A model generated the notes under the pieces. It ran no database searches and had not been told where the DNA came from. It worked only from the letters and a program-made list of their open reading frames with translations. Below, one piece after another: positions 17,405-27,061 of a stretch of DNA of 64,000 nucleotides. The position numbers and the translations under genes were made by a program. How positions within the stretch are numbered: position 1 is the stretch's first letter; each line of letters opens with the position of its first letter. This DNA is from Methylocella sp. (GTDB lineage Bacteria; Pseudomonadota; Alphaproteobacteria; Rhizobiales; Beijerinckiaceae), in assembly GCA_037200525.1 (NCBI GenBank), contig JBBCGG010000001.1:1-64000 (forward strand), written 5' to 3'.

Positions 17405-19153
17405 ATGAAACGACGAGACCGCAATCGGGCCGTGGCGGCCTTGACCTTGGGTGCGCTTGTGGCCTTCCAGGGCGCTGCGCGCGCAGATGACGCCGCCGAA
17501 GAAATTCGCTTGATCAAGGCTCAGCTGAAGAAGCTTGAAGAGAAGGTCAACGACCAGGCTCGCAAGCAGAAGGAAACCCAGGTTCAGATCCACAATGTAG
17601 CGGTGCGGCCGCAAGGATTTCCGGCGGAGCAAGCATCGATACAAGGGCGTCCGACGCCGGGCTCTCCATACGGGGGTCTCCAGGGAGTGGGAATTGCCCC
17701 GCTCGGCGGAACTCCGCTGCCGCCCGGCGGCTATTCGGCGGAGGGGGCGTCAATCCAAGGCCGCCCGATGCCGGGCGCCCCGAGCATCTACATCAATGGC
17801 GTCACCATTACGCCCGGCGGCTTCCTCGCAGCGGAAAGCGTTTTCCGCAGCCGCAACATTGGCGCGGACATCACGACGCCGTTCGCAAACATTCCTTACA
17901 ACAATGTGCGCACCGGCAACGCCAATGAGTACCGCATGAGCGCGCGCGCGAGCCGCGTCTCGCTTCTCGTGCAGGGCGATGTCAATCCGACGACGCATCT
18001 CTCCGGCTGGATGGATCTTGATTTCCTCGGAGCGGCGCAAACCGCCAATAGCAACGAGAGCAATTCATTTACGCCGCGCATTCGCAACATCTATTTGACG
18101 ATGGATCAGGATGATTTCGGCTTTCACGTCCTCGCCGGTCAGAACTGGTCGTTGCTGACGGCGAATACGAGAGGCATCATGCCGCGCACGGAGAACACGC
18201 CTCTGACGATCGACACGCAGTTCGTGCCTGGCTTCAATTGGGCGCGTCAGCCGCAGATCCGCGTCGTCAAGGACTTCGACAAAACCTTGTGGTTCGCTGT
18301 GTCGGCGGAAAACCCGCAAACAAACACCTTCGTCGGACCCGGCGCGCAAGCCGGCCCATTTGTCGGCGGCGTGCCGACGGTCGGATCGACAGCCGCTCTC
18401 CCCGGCACCCTCGTCAACACCTTCGTGCCCCCCGGCTCGTCCTTGTTCAATTCGGGAAATTCGATATCGCTCAATCATATGCCGGATATCATCGGCAAGG
18501 TCGCCTGGGATCCGACTTTCGGCGATCGTCACATCCATGTGGAGGCCTACGGCCTGTTCCGCGATTTTTATAACCAGGTCAACGGCAGCAATCAGGATGT
18601 CGCGGCCGGCAGCTACGGCGGCACCATACTTGTGCCCATCATTCCGCAAAACCTCGAGTTCCAATTCACCGGCATGAACGGGCGCGGCATCGGCCGCTAC
18701 GCCACCGGATCGCTTCCCGACGTCAGCGTCAATGCGAACGGCTCGCTTTCGCCTATTCAGGAAACGACCTTGCTCGCCGGGTTGATCTGGCGTCCTCAGC
18801 CCGGTTTGGACATTTATACCTACGCGGGCGAAGAAATTCAGCAGGCGAGCTTCTCCAACAGCATCAGCGCGTCCGGCGCCGTCAGCGCTTTCGGCGATGG
18901 CAATCCTCTGTACACCAACGCGGGATGCTCGAATGTGCTCAGCACCGCTTGCGTCGGCAACACCCATCTGATTCGGAGCATCACAGCCGGTTTCTGGGAC
19001 ACCATCTATTCAGGTCCCTTTGGTCAATTCCGGGCCGGTCTGCAATATGCCTATGTCCAGAAATTTTCCTTCCAGGGCTTCGGCGGCGGAGCCAAGGCCG
19101 AGGAAAATTCAGTTTTCACCAGCCTTCGCTATTATCCGTTCCAATCAAATTGA
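17405..19153 (+). CDS. Outer-membrane beta-barrel porin with N-terminal coiled coil
   Basis: 582 residues. The start at 17405 has GGAGGG eight bases upstream; 17375 is an in-frame alternative without such a site. A signal peptide (VAALTLGALVAFQGAARA) is followed by a short coiled coil (EEIRLIKAQLKKLEEKVNDQ), then two imperfect repeats of about 40 residues sharing ASIQGRP and PGG. The rest is barrel-like with alternating hydrophobic strands (MDLDFLGA, RNIYLTMD, HVLAGQNWSLL). The coiled coil plus barrel recalls DcaP-type trimeric porins, but I am not certain of the family. Preceded by a 268-bp AT-rich leader that probably holds its promoter. Confidence 0.75.
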   Translation: MKRRDRNRAVAALTLGALVAFQGAARADDAAEEIRLIKAQLKKLEEKVNDQARKQKETQVQIHNVAVRPQGFPAEQASIQGRPTPGSPYGGLQGVGIAPLGGTPLPPGGYSAEGASIQGRPMPGAPSIYINGVTITPGGFLAAESVFRSRNIGADITTPFANIPYNNVRTGNANEYRMSARASRVSLLVQGDVNPTTHLSGWMDLDFLGAAQTANSNESNSFTPRIRNIYLTMDQDDFGFHVLAGQNWSLLTANTRGIMPRTENTPLTIDTQFVPGFNWARQPQIRVVKDFDKTLWFAVSAENPQTNTFVGPGAQAGPFVGGVPTVGSTAALPGTLVNTFVPPGSSLFNSGNSISLNHMPDIIGKVAWDPTFGDRHIHVEAYGLFRDFYNQVNGSNQDVAAGSYGGTILVPIIPQNLEFQFTGMNGRGIGRYATGSLPDVSVNANGSLSPIQETTLLAGLIWRPQPGLDIYTYAGEEIQQASFSNSISASGAVSAFGDGNPLYTNAGCSNVLSTACVGNTHLIRSITAGFWDTIYSGPFGQFRAGLQYAYVQKFSFQGFGGGAKAEENSVFTSLRYYPFQSN

Positions 19154-19170
19154 GCTATGAGCGCTCGCTA

Positions 19171-20036
19171 GGCCGTGGTGACGAATTCGGCGTTTGGGGG
19201 ATTCTCGCGAGGATCTTTCCATGATTCAAGGCTGATTTTTGGAGATCAGCCTTGATGATTCGGGATGTCGATGCGCTGCGAGACGATCAATGGGAGCGGC
19301 TTTGTGATCTTGTGCCAGGCGGAAGAGCCGGCCAGCGCGGGCCGCGCTGCGACAATCGACGCTTCGTCGACGCGCTGTTATGGATGGCCCGCTCGGGCGG
19401 CCGCTGGCGCGATCTGCCCGAACGCTTCGGCGACCATCAGGCGGTGAAACGCCGCTACTATCGCTGGATCGAGCGCGGCGCCTTGGACGGATTTCTTGAG
19501 GCATTCACCGCCGAGGCCGATCTCGAATGGCTGATGATCGACTCAACAATCGTGCGCGCCCATCAGCACGCGGCCGGCGCAAGGATCGCCAAAGGGGGGC
19601 GGATGCCCAAGGCCTGGGCCGCTCTCGCGGTGGTTTGAGCACCAAAATCCACGCCGCGACAGACGCGCTCGGCAACCCCGTTCGGCTCCTTCTCGGACCT
19701 GGGCAACGCAACGACATCACAAAAGCGCACGCCCTGATCGAAGGCTTTGCGGCCGATGCGATCATCGCCGATAAAGGTTATGACGCCAATCACTTGCGCA
19801 AGGCTGTTCTTATGCGTGAGGCTGAGCCGGTGATCCCATCAAAATCCAATCGCCGCGCGCCGCTCCCCTACGACAAGGCGCTCTACAAGGAGCGCAATCT
19901 CGTCGAGCGTTTCTTCAATAAACTGAAGCAGTTCCGGCGCGTCGCAACCCGATACGACAAGCTCCTCGCAAACTACCGAGGCTTCGTATTGCTCGCCGCT
20001 ATTGCTATCATGCTCAGGTAATTCGTCACTACTGCC
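19171..20036 (+). mobile_element. IS element B copy 1 (IS5 family), complete
   Basis: 866 bp, left end GGCCGTGGTGACGAATT and right end GGTAATTCGTCACTACTGCC, which are imperfect inverted repeats. TA on both sides inside a CTAG target. Two further complete copies lie at 27062 and 54591 and a 3' fragment at 11368. Confidence 0.93.
19255..20021 (+). CDS. IS5-family transposase of element B (-1 shift)
   Basis: Transposase in two frames. The first, from the ATG at 19255 with GGAG upstream, gives VDALRDDQWERL, LLWMARSGGRWRDLPERFG and MIDSTIVRAHQHAAGA, holding the first Asp. The second gives GRSRGGLSTKIHAATDA, ADKGYDANHLRKA (second Asp) and ERNLVERFFNKLKQFRRVATRYD (Glu). The sequence AAAGGGGGGCG at 19591 is the likely -1 slip site; the fused protein would read KGGADAQGLGRSRGG. 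Length about 255 residues, normal for this group. Confidence 0.88.
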
Positions 20037-20224
20037 TAGCAGGGCCAACTAACGGAACGGCCTCGATCGAAAGCGGCGCGAGCGATATGTCCCTCGTCGT
20101 CGGAGGCCGGTCCAAATAGCGGGCAGGAAAGCGATGCGCGCGCCGCCTATGGCGCGCGATGCGACCGTTCGCCCGAGGAGGCGTCCATCTCGCCACAGCC
20201 GAGGGTGAAAGCTTGATCGGCTAA

Positions 20225-20281
20225 TGGTCGAGCGCAACAAGCCGATGCAGAATGCCTTTATCGAGTCTTTCAACTGCCGCT
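20225..20281 (+). pseudogene. IS3-family orfB transposase scrap
   Basis: A short stretch reads VERNKPMQNAFIESFN, matching the conserved GKPxQNAFIESFNGR motif around the catalytic Glu of IS3-family integrase cores. Nothing recognisable remains on either side within 20037-20385. A remnant only. Confidence 0.6.
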
Positions 20282-20385
20282 TCTCTACTCGGCCAGCAGT
20301 GGCTCTCCACCTCGACGGTTCTAAAAACCTGGCGAATTCCGAGCCCTTCTGATTCCATCGTCTCCGTTGGGTCGGGGATGATTCG

Positions 20386-20784
20386 ATGAGAAAGCAGCCG
20401 GGATTTTTCGATGTCGATGATCGTTTGCGGCGGCTGAGCGATCTTGGGGACCAGCTCGAGGCGTTCCGTGCGGCGGTGGATTTCGAGATGTTCCGCCCTG
20501 ACCTGGTCGCGGCGCTTTCTTATTCCGATGGTGCGCAAGGTGGGCGTCCGCCATTCGATCCGGTCATGATGTTCAAGATCCTCGTCATTCAGGTGACGAA
20601 CAATCTCTCGGACGAACGCGCCGAGTTCCTGATCAATGATGCCTGTCGTTCATGCGTTTTCTCGGAGTTGGATTATCAGATCGCATCCCCGACGCGCGGA
20701 CGATTTAGCTGGTCCGGGAGAAACCGACGAAAGCCGGCGCCATTGGGTGTTTGTTCGAGCGTTTCGATGCGACCCTTCGGCGAC
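20386..20784 (+). pseudogene. IS5-family transposase N-terminal fragment (element D)
   Basis: MRKQPGFFDVDDRLRRLSDLG, then AQGGRPPFDPVMMFKILVIQ and NLSDERAEFLINDA, are typical of the longer IS5-type transposases (single frame, about 330-360 residues). A stop or frameshift near 20705 is followed by LVREKPTKAGAIGCLFERFDATLR in another frame. At about 20785 it is broken by an IS256 fragment; its own C-terminus reappears at 21245. Confidence 0.78.
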
Positions 20785-21240
20785 GGACGCGGTTCTGGAG
20801 ACGGTCGGCGAATGGCAAAATCGGCCGTGGAAGGCGAGCTATCCGCTCGTTTTTTTTTCGACGCCTTGCGGGTCAAAATCCGAGACGAAGGGCTTGTCCG
20901 GAACAAGGCGGTGTACATTGCGCTCGGCGTTCAGGCGGATGGGACGAAGGATATCCTGGGCCTTTGGATCGAAAATACCGAAGGCGCCAAATTCTGGCTG
21001 CGGGTGATGAACGAACCGAAGAACCGCGGCGTCAATGACGTTCTGGTCGCAATCGTCGACGGATCGAAGGGCTTTCCTGAGGCGATCAACGCCGTCTTTC
21101 CGCAGACGACCGTCCAAACGTGCATCGTCCATCTGATCCGCTTCGACGGATTTCGCCTGCTGGAAGGACCGCAAAGCCCTCGCCGGCGCGCTGAAGGCGA
21201 TTTATCGGGCGAAGGATGCTGATGCGGCCAAGGCGGCGCT
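20785..21240 (+). pseudogene. IS256-family transposase internal fragment
   Basis: Matches the middle of the intact transposase at 9645 from AVLETVGEWQNRP to RAKDADAAKAAL, with frameshifts near 20865 and 21145. It includes the catalytic Asp regions FFDALRVKIRDEG and AIVDGSKGFPEAI but lacks the Glu region and both element ends. It lies between two parts of an IS5 transposase. Confidence 0.85.
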
Positions 21241-21244
21241 CAGA

Positions 21245-21319
21245 GTGAAGATCGGAATGGCGAACCTCGTCTACAACATCAAAAGATTGCTGTTCCTGCG
21301 GCGCATCGCCCTGGCCTAG
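21245..21319 (+). pseudogene. IS5-family transposase C-terminal tail (element D)
   Basis: VKIGMANLVYNIKRLLFLRR is the conserved C-terminal end of long IS5-type transposases. It follows the IS256 fragment and would complete the protein begun at 20386. Confidence 0.7.
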
Positions 21320-21508
21320 CGCCTTCAATGCCGCCGCTGACGGCACAAAACTCGCCCAGGCGCCTTTCTTCAGACAAAGCCCACGTCGAACCCGATCAAT
21401 CCCGTCCAATTAGGACAACAGAGGCTGTTGATAGAAGCGTCCACCTTTGTCTCGACTTCCGATTTTTTCGGCGGTGGCGAGATGGTGGCGACTCGAGCCG
21501 AAAATACG

Positions 21509-21531
21509 AAAGCCGCCCCTAAGGGCGGTTT
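21509..21531 (-). terminator. Stem-loop downstream of tRNA-fMet
   Basis: A perfect 9-bp stem AAAGCCGCC(C) with loop CTAA and its complement, 33 bp beyond the tRNA 3' end on the tRNA's downstream side. The minus strand after it is T-rich (TTTCGTATTTT), fitting a factor-independent terminator. It lies on the island side of the attachment site, so the element would supply it. Confidence 0.55.
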
Positions 21532-21563
21532 CATGAAAGTACTGCGTATTCATATAGCTGGTT

Positions 21564-21640
<77 letters not shown>

Positions 21641-21869
21641 CCGATGGTGTATCAGCGACGGCCGCAGATTGAAAGCTTTATATCGCTTTGATGACGCGCT
21701 CGCGCTGGCGTCACCCGTCGCTATGCTTCAACGCGCGGTTCATATGAAAAATCCACGTTTTGCTGGCTGGCGGCTTTCGAGCTCTTCACGCCAATCTGAA
21801 CCCTTCATGCAGAAGCGTCTGCGTCTTCAAATGCATTTCAGGATGAATGCGTCAATTCCGGCGCGCACT

Positions 21870-22676
21870 CTACCAGGCGCGTGGATTGAGACGCCGCTTC
21901 CAATGTTGACCGGGCGGAAGAGAGGCGATCTTCCCACGACCGCCGCGGCGCATTCCTCTGCGGACCAGCAACCCGCGAGAACTGACGTCGGGCAGGGCGG
22001 CAACAGGTTCAAAGGGCGCCGCATCAGAAGCGATAACGGCCGACGCCGGATTTTTTGGCGCGGCATCCGGGCGTGCTGCGGCCTTGGGTTTGCGGTTGAT
22101 CTGATCGTCTTGCGCCGCAACGGCGGCTGCCACGGGCTTCGTCGTCGCCCCGTTTTTGACCCGGCCTGTTCTTGACTGAGTCTGCGCGACGCTCGTCGCC
22201 GTATTGTTTCGCTTGCGGGTCTGTCGCGGGGCGTTGGTTAGCGCTTGGCGCTCGGCGTCTTCCACGCGAATCGAATCTGCATCCAAACTCAGACTCTCCG
22301 GGGAAATCAGACTGGGCAAAATCCGCGGCGCGCGATCCTTCGAAGCGGGGTTATCGCCGGGAGGCTGGGCCGACTGGGCCGGTTTGGGCGCGAACACCTG
22401 CTCGGCTTCTTTCGACAGCGATTCGGCTGCCGCTCGGCGCCCGGGCTTATCGCTCCGCAAAAAAGCGGGAATGGCGAATTCGCTATCCGGCGATGGTTTG
22501 GCGACGAATTCAGGTTTGGAAAAAGCAACGTCCTTGGAGAAAAGGGCGGGCGATAGGCCCTCGTCAGGCTCGGCCCTGCCTCTTCCGAGAAAATCTGAAT
22601 GAGACGGAGGCGAAGGCATCGGAGAACGGCGCGAGCGCTTAATCTCGACCGCGAAAGGCTTTGTCGGATGTTTCAT
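21870..22676 (-). CDS. Hypothetical disordered protein
   Basis: 268 residues starting MKHPTKPFAVEIKRSRRSP and ending KRRLNPRAW. Rich in Ala, Pro, Ser, Arg and Lys, with no hydrophobic segment, no signal peptide and no motif I recognise; it looks intrinsically disordered with basic ends (GMRRGGRGK). The plus strand also has long open frames here, which lowers certainty, but the minus frame is the longest and starts with ATG. First gene outside the island. Confidence 0.55.
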   Translation of the reverse strand: MKHPTKPFAVEIKRSRRSPMPSPPSHSDFLGRGRAEPDEGLSPALFSKDVAFSKPEFVAKPSPDSEFAIPAFLRSDKPGRRAAAESLSKEAEQVFAPKPAQSAQPPGDNPASKDRAPRILPSLISPESLSLDADSIRVEDAERQALTNAPRQTRKRNNTATSVAQTQSRTGRVKNGATTKPVAAAVAAQDDQINRKPKAAARPDAAPKNPASAVIASDAAPFEPVAALPDVSSRGLLVRRGMRRGGRGKIASLPPGQHWKRRLNPRAW

Positions 22677-23432
22677 ACAGGGTCCATGAATATTGGGAGG
22701 CGCACACTATTTGAGCGGAAAAACAGGGCGATTTTCTACGCATGGCCTCAAGCTTCCAGGCGCAGGGATAAATCTCCGCGCAAAGCTGCAAGGGAGCGAG
22801 GTATCGAATAGTATCAAGATTCGAATTGTTCAAATGTCCTGTGGCGAATCACTATATCTTCCAAACATACCATTGCAAGCCAAGACTTGCAGTTCTTCCC
22901 GCCGGGGAAGAGTTGCTGTGGATTGCGGATAGCGTCAATGCCTGACGTTAAGACAGGATCCTTGCGTGAGGCTCGCTTCCGCAGATCCTGCGCCGCTACG
23001 GGCGCCCGTGCGGGCCGGGGCCGCTAACGATCCCAAAAACCCGACGCTCACGCGCAATAAGGCGGCGAAACACGCGATCGATTCAGCTTAGAAAAACTTG
23101 CTCTGCCGACAGCTTAAATCGATGTAAGTAAAGTAATAATGCCAAATAATTAGATATATATCCAACATTTTACGAAAAAATAACCCGTTATTCCGCCAAA
23201 AGGCATAAATATCTAGATAAATATGCATGGCGTTGAGGATTTATTCAATATTTTAGCTCATCAATGACGTCTGTAGCGGGAAAGCTCGAAACTATAGTGT
23301 TGAGTCAAAATCCTTATCGATGAAACGCCGGATTTAAAGCCGAGCGCTTGATGTCCGGCGCGCTGGAGCCGCCCTCTAAAAGAACGGGTCTTTCCTCGCA
23401 AGATTTCCGTCGTCAACCATTTCGAGGACCTT
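22677..23432. other. Gene-free stretch, AT-rich at 23080-23270
   Basis: No gene is seen in these 756 bases. CTTCCCGCCGGGGAAG near 22895 is a perfect short hairpin, but it has no T run. From about 23080 to 23270 base composition drops sharply to AT-rich, with runs such as TTAGATATATATCC; this is probably a promoter/regulatory zone for the chemotaxis gene start at 23433 or a scar of transfer. Confidence 0.45.
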
Positions 23433-23535
23433 ATGACCCTTGCAAACCTGAGTATCGCGCGGAAGCTGAGCGTTGGCTTTGCTTGCGTTCTCGCCATCGT
23501 CGCCTTCATGAGCGTCGCGCTTTTCAGCTCCCTTA
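23433..23535 (+). pseudogene. Methyl-accepting chemotaxis protein, N-terminal fragment
   Basis: ATG with GAGGACC upstream opens MTLANLSIARKLSVGFA, then CVLAIVAFMSVALFSSL, which is the cytoplasmic tip plus first transmembrane helix of a chemotaxis receptor. IS element A copy 4 begins immediately after. No ligand-binding, HAMP or signalling domain follows on the far side of the IS, so this is a stub. Confidence 0.65.
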
Positions 23536-24373
23536 GGGTCCAGACTCACAACCAGTAGCTGACGGTAGCGGCGATGCAGACTGTCGCGAGGAAGTTTATG
23601 GCGTTTCGATCGTAGCGGGTAGCCACGCGCCTGAAGTCTTTCAGGCGGCAGAACATGCGTTCGATGGCGTTGCGGTTTCGATAGAGGAAGGGCGAGAAGC
23701 AGTTCTTCCACCTGCGATTGGCCTTGGGCGGGATATTCGGCATAGCTCCGCGCTCCTCGACCTGCCGACGGATCGCATTTGCGTCGTAGCCCTTGTCGCC
23801 ATGGAGGATTTCGCAAGGAGGAAGTCGCGCGATAAGCTCCGCGCCCGCCGAGCAATCGGCGATTTGGCCGCCGGTGAGCATGAAAGACAGCGGGCGGCAG
23901 TCCGCATCGGTCAATGCGTGGATTTTGGTTGTGCGCCCGCCGCGCGAACGGCCGATGGCCTGATTCTTCTCCCCCCTTTGCCGCCACTGGCCGAGCGATG
24001 CGCCTTGACCGCCGAGGAGTCGATGAGGACCTGCGCCGGCGGCCCGCCTGCTTGCGCAAGCGCGTGGAACAGATCGATCCAAACGCCCTTAGCAGCCCAG
24101 CGAACGTAGCGATTGTAGAGAGTCTTCTTTGGCCCGTACTCCAGCGGCGCGTCAATCCAGCGTCCGCCAGATTTCAGCACATGAATGATCCCGCTGATCA
24201 CCCGGCGATCATCGACGCCCGCCTTGCCGCGCGTGTCCGTGGGAAGATGCGGCGCGATCTTCGCGAACTGCGCGTCCGTCAGCCAGAATTGATCCCGATT
24301 CATAGTCGCTTCCTTTCGGAAGCTGTGAATCACAACCCGCCTCTCACGCCAACCATTTTATGGGTCTGGGCCC
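23536..24373 (-). mobile_element. IS element A copy 4 (IS5 family), complete
   Basis: 838 bp with both tips, flanked by TA on both sides. The reconstructed target is TTAA, not CTAG as for all other complete copies. It carries more base differences at its ends than copies 2 and 3. Confidence 0.92.
23546..24303 (-). CDS. IS5-family transposase of element A, copy 4 (-1 shift)
   Basis: Two-frame transposase, ATG at 24303 and stop at 23546, with small changes near the C-terminus (NAINFLATVCIAATVSYWL). The VISGI variant is shared with copy 1. DDE residues are intact. Confidence 0.87.
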
Positions 24374-24796
24374 TAATGCAAGTTCCATTTCGCAATCACC
24401 AAGCAGACCCTGAGCGGAAAGCTTCCGGTTATGGACTCCGGCTTGGTGCTTCCCGGCTTTTTTTTGTACGAGGTTGCTGGCCTGGATTCTGAATTGATCA
24501 ACGATGTATGCGAGCACGGAGAAGCAGACCTTCGTAAATGCACCCGACGCCAACGTATAAAAGGCCAGCCCTTTCTGAAGGTCATAACCGTCCAGGTCAG
24601 TGGTAAGCGCCTCAAGAGTGCGGGCAACGTCGATGTCAAGATGCGCTCCAATTTCGTCGCAGATATCGCAGACCGTTTGAAGCTCTGAATTGAAGTGTGA
24701 CGCAACGACGAAATCGGTTATGGATGCTGGCGACTGACCATTCGCCGCGATAAGCCTATCCAGCCCCTCCATCTCCTGTGGTGCTCCCGGTGCCAC
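24374..24796 (-). CDS. Unknown protein, 3' end interrupted by IS A
   Basis: About 141 residues before the IS, from a GTG at 24796 or the ATG at 24772. The chain EGLDRLIAANGQSPASITDFV, VCDICDEIGAHLDIDVARTLEAL and FSVLAYIVDQFRIQASNLVQKK looks like a folded, mostly helical soluble protein; I do not recognise it. If the IS and one TA are removed the frame stays open to 23261, running antisense to the chemotaxis fragment. It overlaps the end of the gene upstream, suggesting translational coupling. Confidence 0.5.
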
Positions 24797-25100
24797 CGCA
24801 CGCGTTACGAGACAATCGCAAGCTGACGATGTCAGTGACGACGCGAGCTTTCAGGATTCGAACGATGCGAGGATATGCAGCCAGCCTCTCCAATAGTGAG
24901 TCCTGTATCGTTATCCGGCGTCGGATAAGAGCGAGCTGTCCCGCCCGCGAATGGACCGGCGACATATTGAGGATAGCGGATGCGTTCCCGCGCGTCATGG
25001 CGAGTGGATCGGTCCCCAGCTCAGTCCAGGTCACATCACCCTTTGATCGCTGAAACACACGCAGCGCCGCGATCAGTTCCAGATCCGAGAAGTCTGCCAT
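24756..25100 (-). CDS. Unknown protein
   Basis: About 114 residues starting MADFSDLELIAALRVFQRSKG; an in-frame start at 25193 would add 31 residues. It reads DPLAMTRGNASAILNMSP, then LIRRRITIQDSLLERLAAYPR, plausibly helical and DNA-binding-like, but I cannot assign a family. Its 3' end overlaps the next gene by 16-41 bases, so the two probably form an operon. Confidence 0.45.
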   Translation of the reverse strand: MADFSDLELIAALRVFQRSKGDVTWTELGTDPLAMTRGNASAILNMSPVHSRAGQLALIRRRITIQDSLLERLAAYPRIVRILKARVVTDIVSLRLSRNACGGTGSTTGDGGAG

Positions 25101-25376
25101 GTTTGACCAAGGCACATATCCCGGCCGATTCAACCCGAAGGGCCAAGGGCACAGTACTCCGTCTCCCCTCCATTTTGGACCAAGACCTTCCATGAGCGAC
25201 TCTTGTTCTGGCCGAAGCGCTCTGGAAAGCCGTTCGCCGACGAGACTACAGCGCCGGTGCTCGATCCAGGACGTGTGCGAACGAAAACCAGCGGGGCCGG
25301 CGTCGAGTTGCCTGTCGCAGAGGCAACTAACGTAAGAACCGGCTCTCAGACCGCTCCAGCGATATCACGCCCGCAA

Positions 25377-27061
25377 TTACCAATATATTACCGCTGTTTC
25401 CTCCGCCGGTCCCGGGTAGACGACACGCAGTCGCAGTATGTAACTACGCTCAGCGAAGAGCTTGGACGTAATAGTTGCCGAACGCGGTTCTCCGCTATCG
25501 TCGTCGCCCGAAATGTAGCGCGGTACGCCGTTGACCTCTTCGAACAATACGAGCAGGGCGTCTGTCGCTCCCTTCGTTTCAAATGTGTATTGCCGCGACT
25601 CGGGCGGCTTGATTGCAAAATCCGCCTGTTCGCCGGCGGCGAGCTTTACGACTATAGAACGCAATGGCTCTAAAGGCGGGGGCATCACAGCTTCCATCGG
25701 CGGATACCACTTGAGCACCCATTCCCCATCGGCGGCCGACAAGGTTCCCGGCGGTGTCAGTCCGTTGGCGTATTGCTTCGGTTCCACGATCAATCCGGGC
25801 GCAAATTCATATTCCATGATCGAATCCGGATCCCACCGCGACCCCTGAACGGAGCCCGCGTCTAATTTCTTTAGTATATTTATGTACGTCTTTTGGCGAT
25901 CCCAGTTGTTCGGCGGCCCCCCTAGTGATGTATATACCGCCTCATCATTCCATGTTATGCCAGCAAAAGGACTTTGATGTTCGTGTTCCATCCCAAGGAC
26001 GTGGCCAAGCTCGTGTAACGCGGTGCCGCTTCCATAACGGGTGTTTAGATCCCAACCATAATACGTGGTCGGTTCACTCAACGGTACGTTCAACACATCC
26101 CGTCCGACTGCCGACTGTGAAATTCCTTCCGTGTAACCTATCCTTATCTCGGCTTCACTGAGTTGCGTAACTTCCCTAAAGTTCAGGCCGATTCCGACCG
26201 ACTTCCATTTGGCGAAAGCCTGACGAGCCGCGTTCGCCTGATCGGCAGCGATGGCGTATTGTCCATCCGTGAAAAAACAGTAATGCAGAACCGTACCGTT
26301 CACCCATTTGGATTGGGTTTCAAGGATCTCAGAGGCTCGAGTTGGATTAGCCGTCACGGCCGGACTAAGAAGGCGTACTTTTTGCGGTCCGCTGCTGCAC
26401 AAATGTCTTTGAGTTTTGATCCCCTGTATAACCGGCAAGGCGACAGGCACGGGCTGGGGCGCTGTTTGCGGGCCTGCCACAGACTGAGGAACGACTGCGG
26501 GCGCGGTGGCAAGCTCGACGACGTCGCGGATGTGGGAGTCGATCGACGCCGTCCTGTCGACGCCATCCCACGTTCCTTCCGCATGCCGGGGGGAGCCGCT
26601 CCCGGTTATGACGACGTCGACGAAGCCCACCTGCTTGAACCGATCCGCGACCTGATCGTTGCTCGCGAATCGCTCCAGGCCGCTCAGAACGATGGTGGCC
26701 GCGTATCGATGGCCGTGTTGGACCGTGAAGCTCGGCGCGGCCGCAAGCGCCGCCGCGATGCCAGCGGCCCGCGCGGGGAGGGCGACTTGGCCGGCTTGGG
26801 CGAAAACGTAAACCGACATCTTCGCTTGCCAGCTTGCGCCGTCCCATACCCTAGAATCCGGGCCGACGCCGCCGTGCGACTCGAGCGTCTTTCCGCCGCT
26901 GATGAGGACGACGTGTCCGATGCCCTGCGGCGAATCCTGCGGCCGAAGGAAGGCGATCCGTATGATCCCGTCGTCGTTTTTTGCGTCGGCGACCGTCGAC
27001 CCTTCGAACCCGTGTCCACTGACCCAATCGTGTTGCACGACGGAACCGTCAGGGAAAACTA
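25377..27061 (-). pseudogene. Multidomain secreted-type enzyme, C-terminal part (NlpC/P60 end, astacin-like protease, PPC)
   Basis: Last segment of a gene that reads as one 979-residue protein when the IS copies at 27062 and 28800 are removed. It begins VFPDGSVVQHDWVSGHGFEG and continues with GIGHVVLISGG, the His region of an NlpC/P60-like cysteine peptidase. Then come a linker domain and a zinc peptidase with HELGHVLGMEHEH (HExxHxxGxxH, about residue 768) and a Met-turn DSIMEYEF, as in astacins. The end (about 885-979: ADFAIKPPESRQYTFETKG, then ISGDDDSGEP) is a pre-peptidase C-terminal (PPC) domain. No signal peptide is seen in this part. By itself this segment has no ribosome site; its apparent start codons lie in IS DNA. 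Confidence 0.72.
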
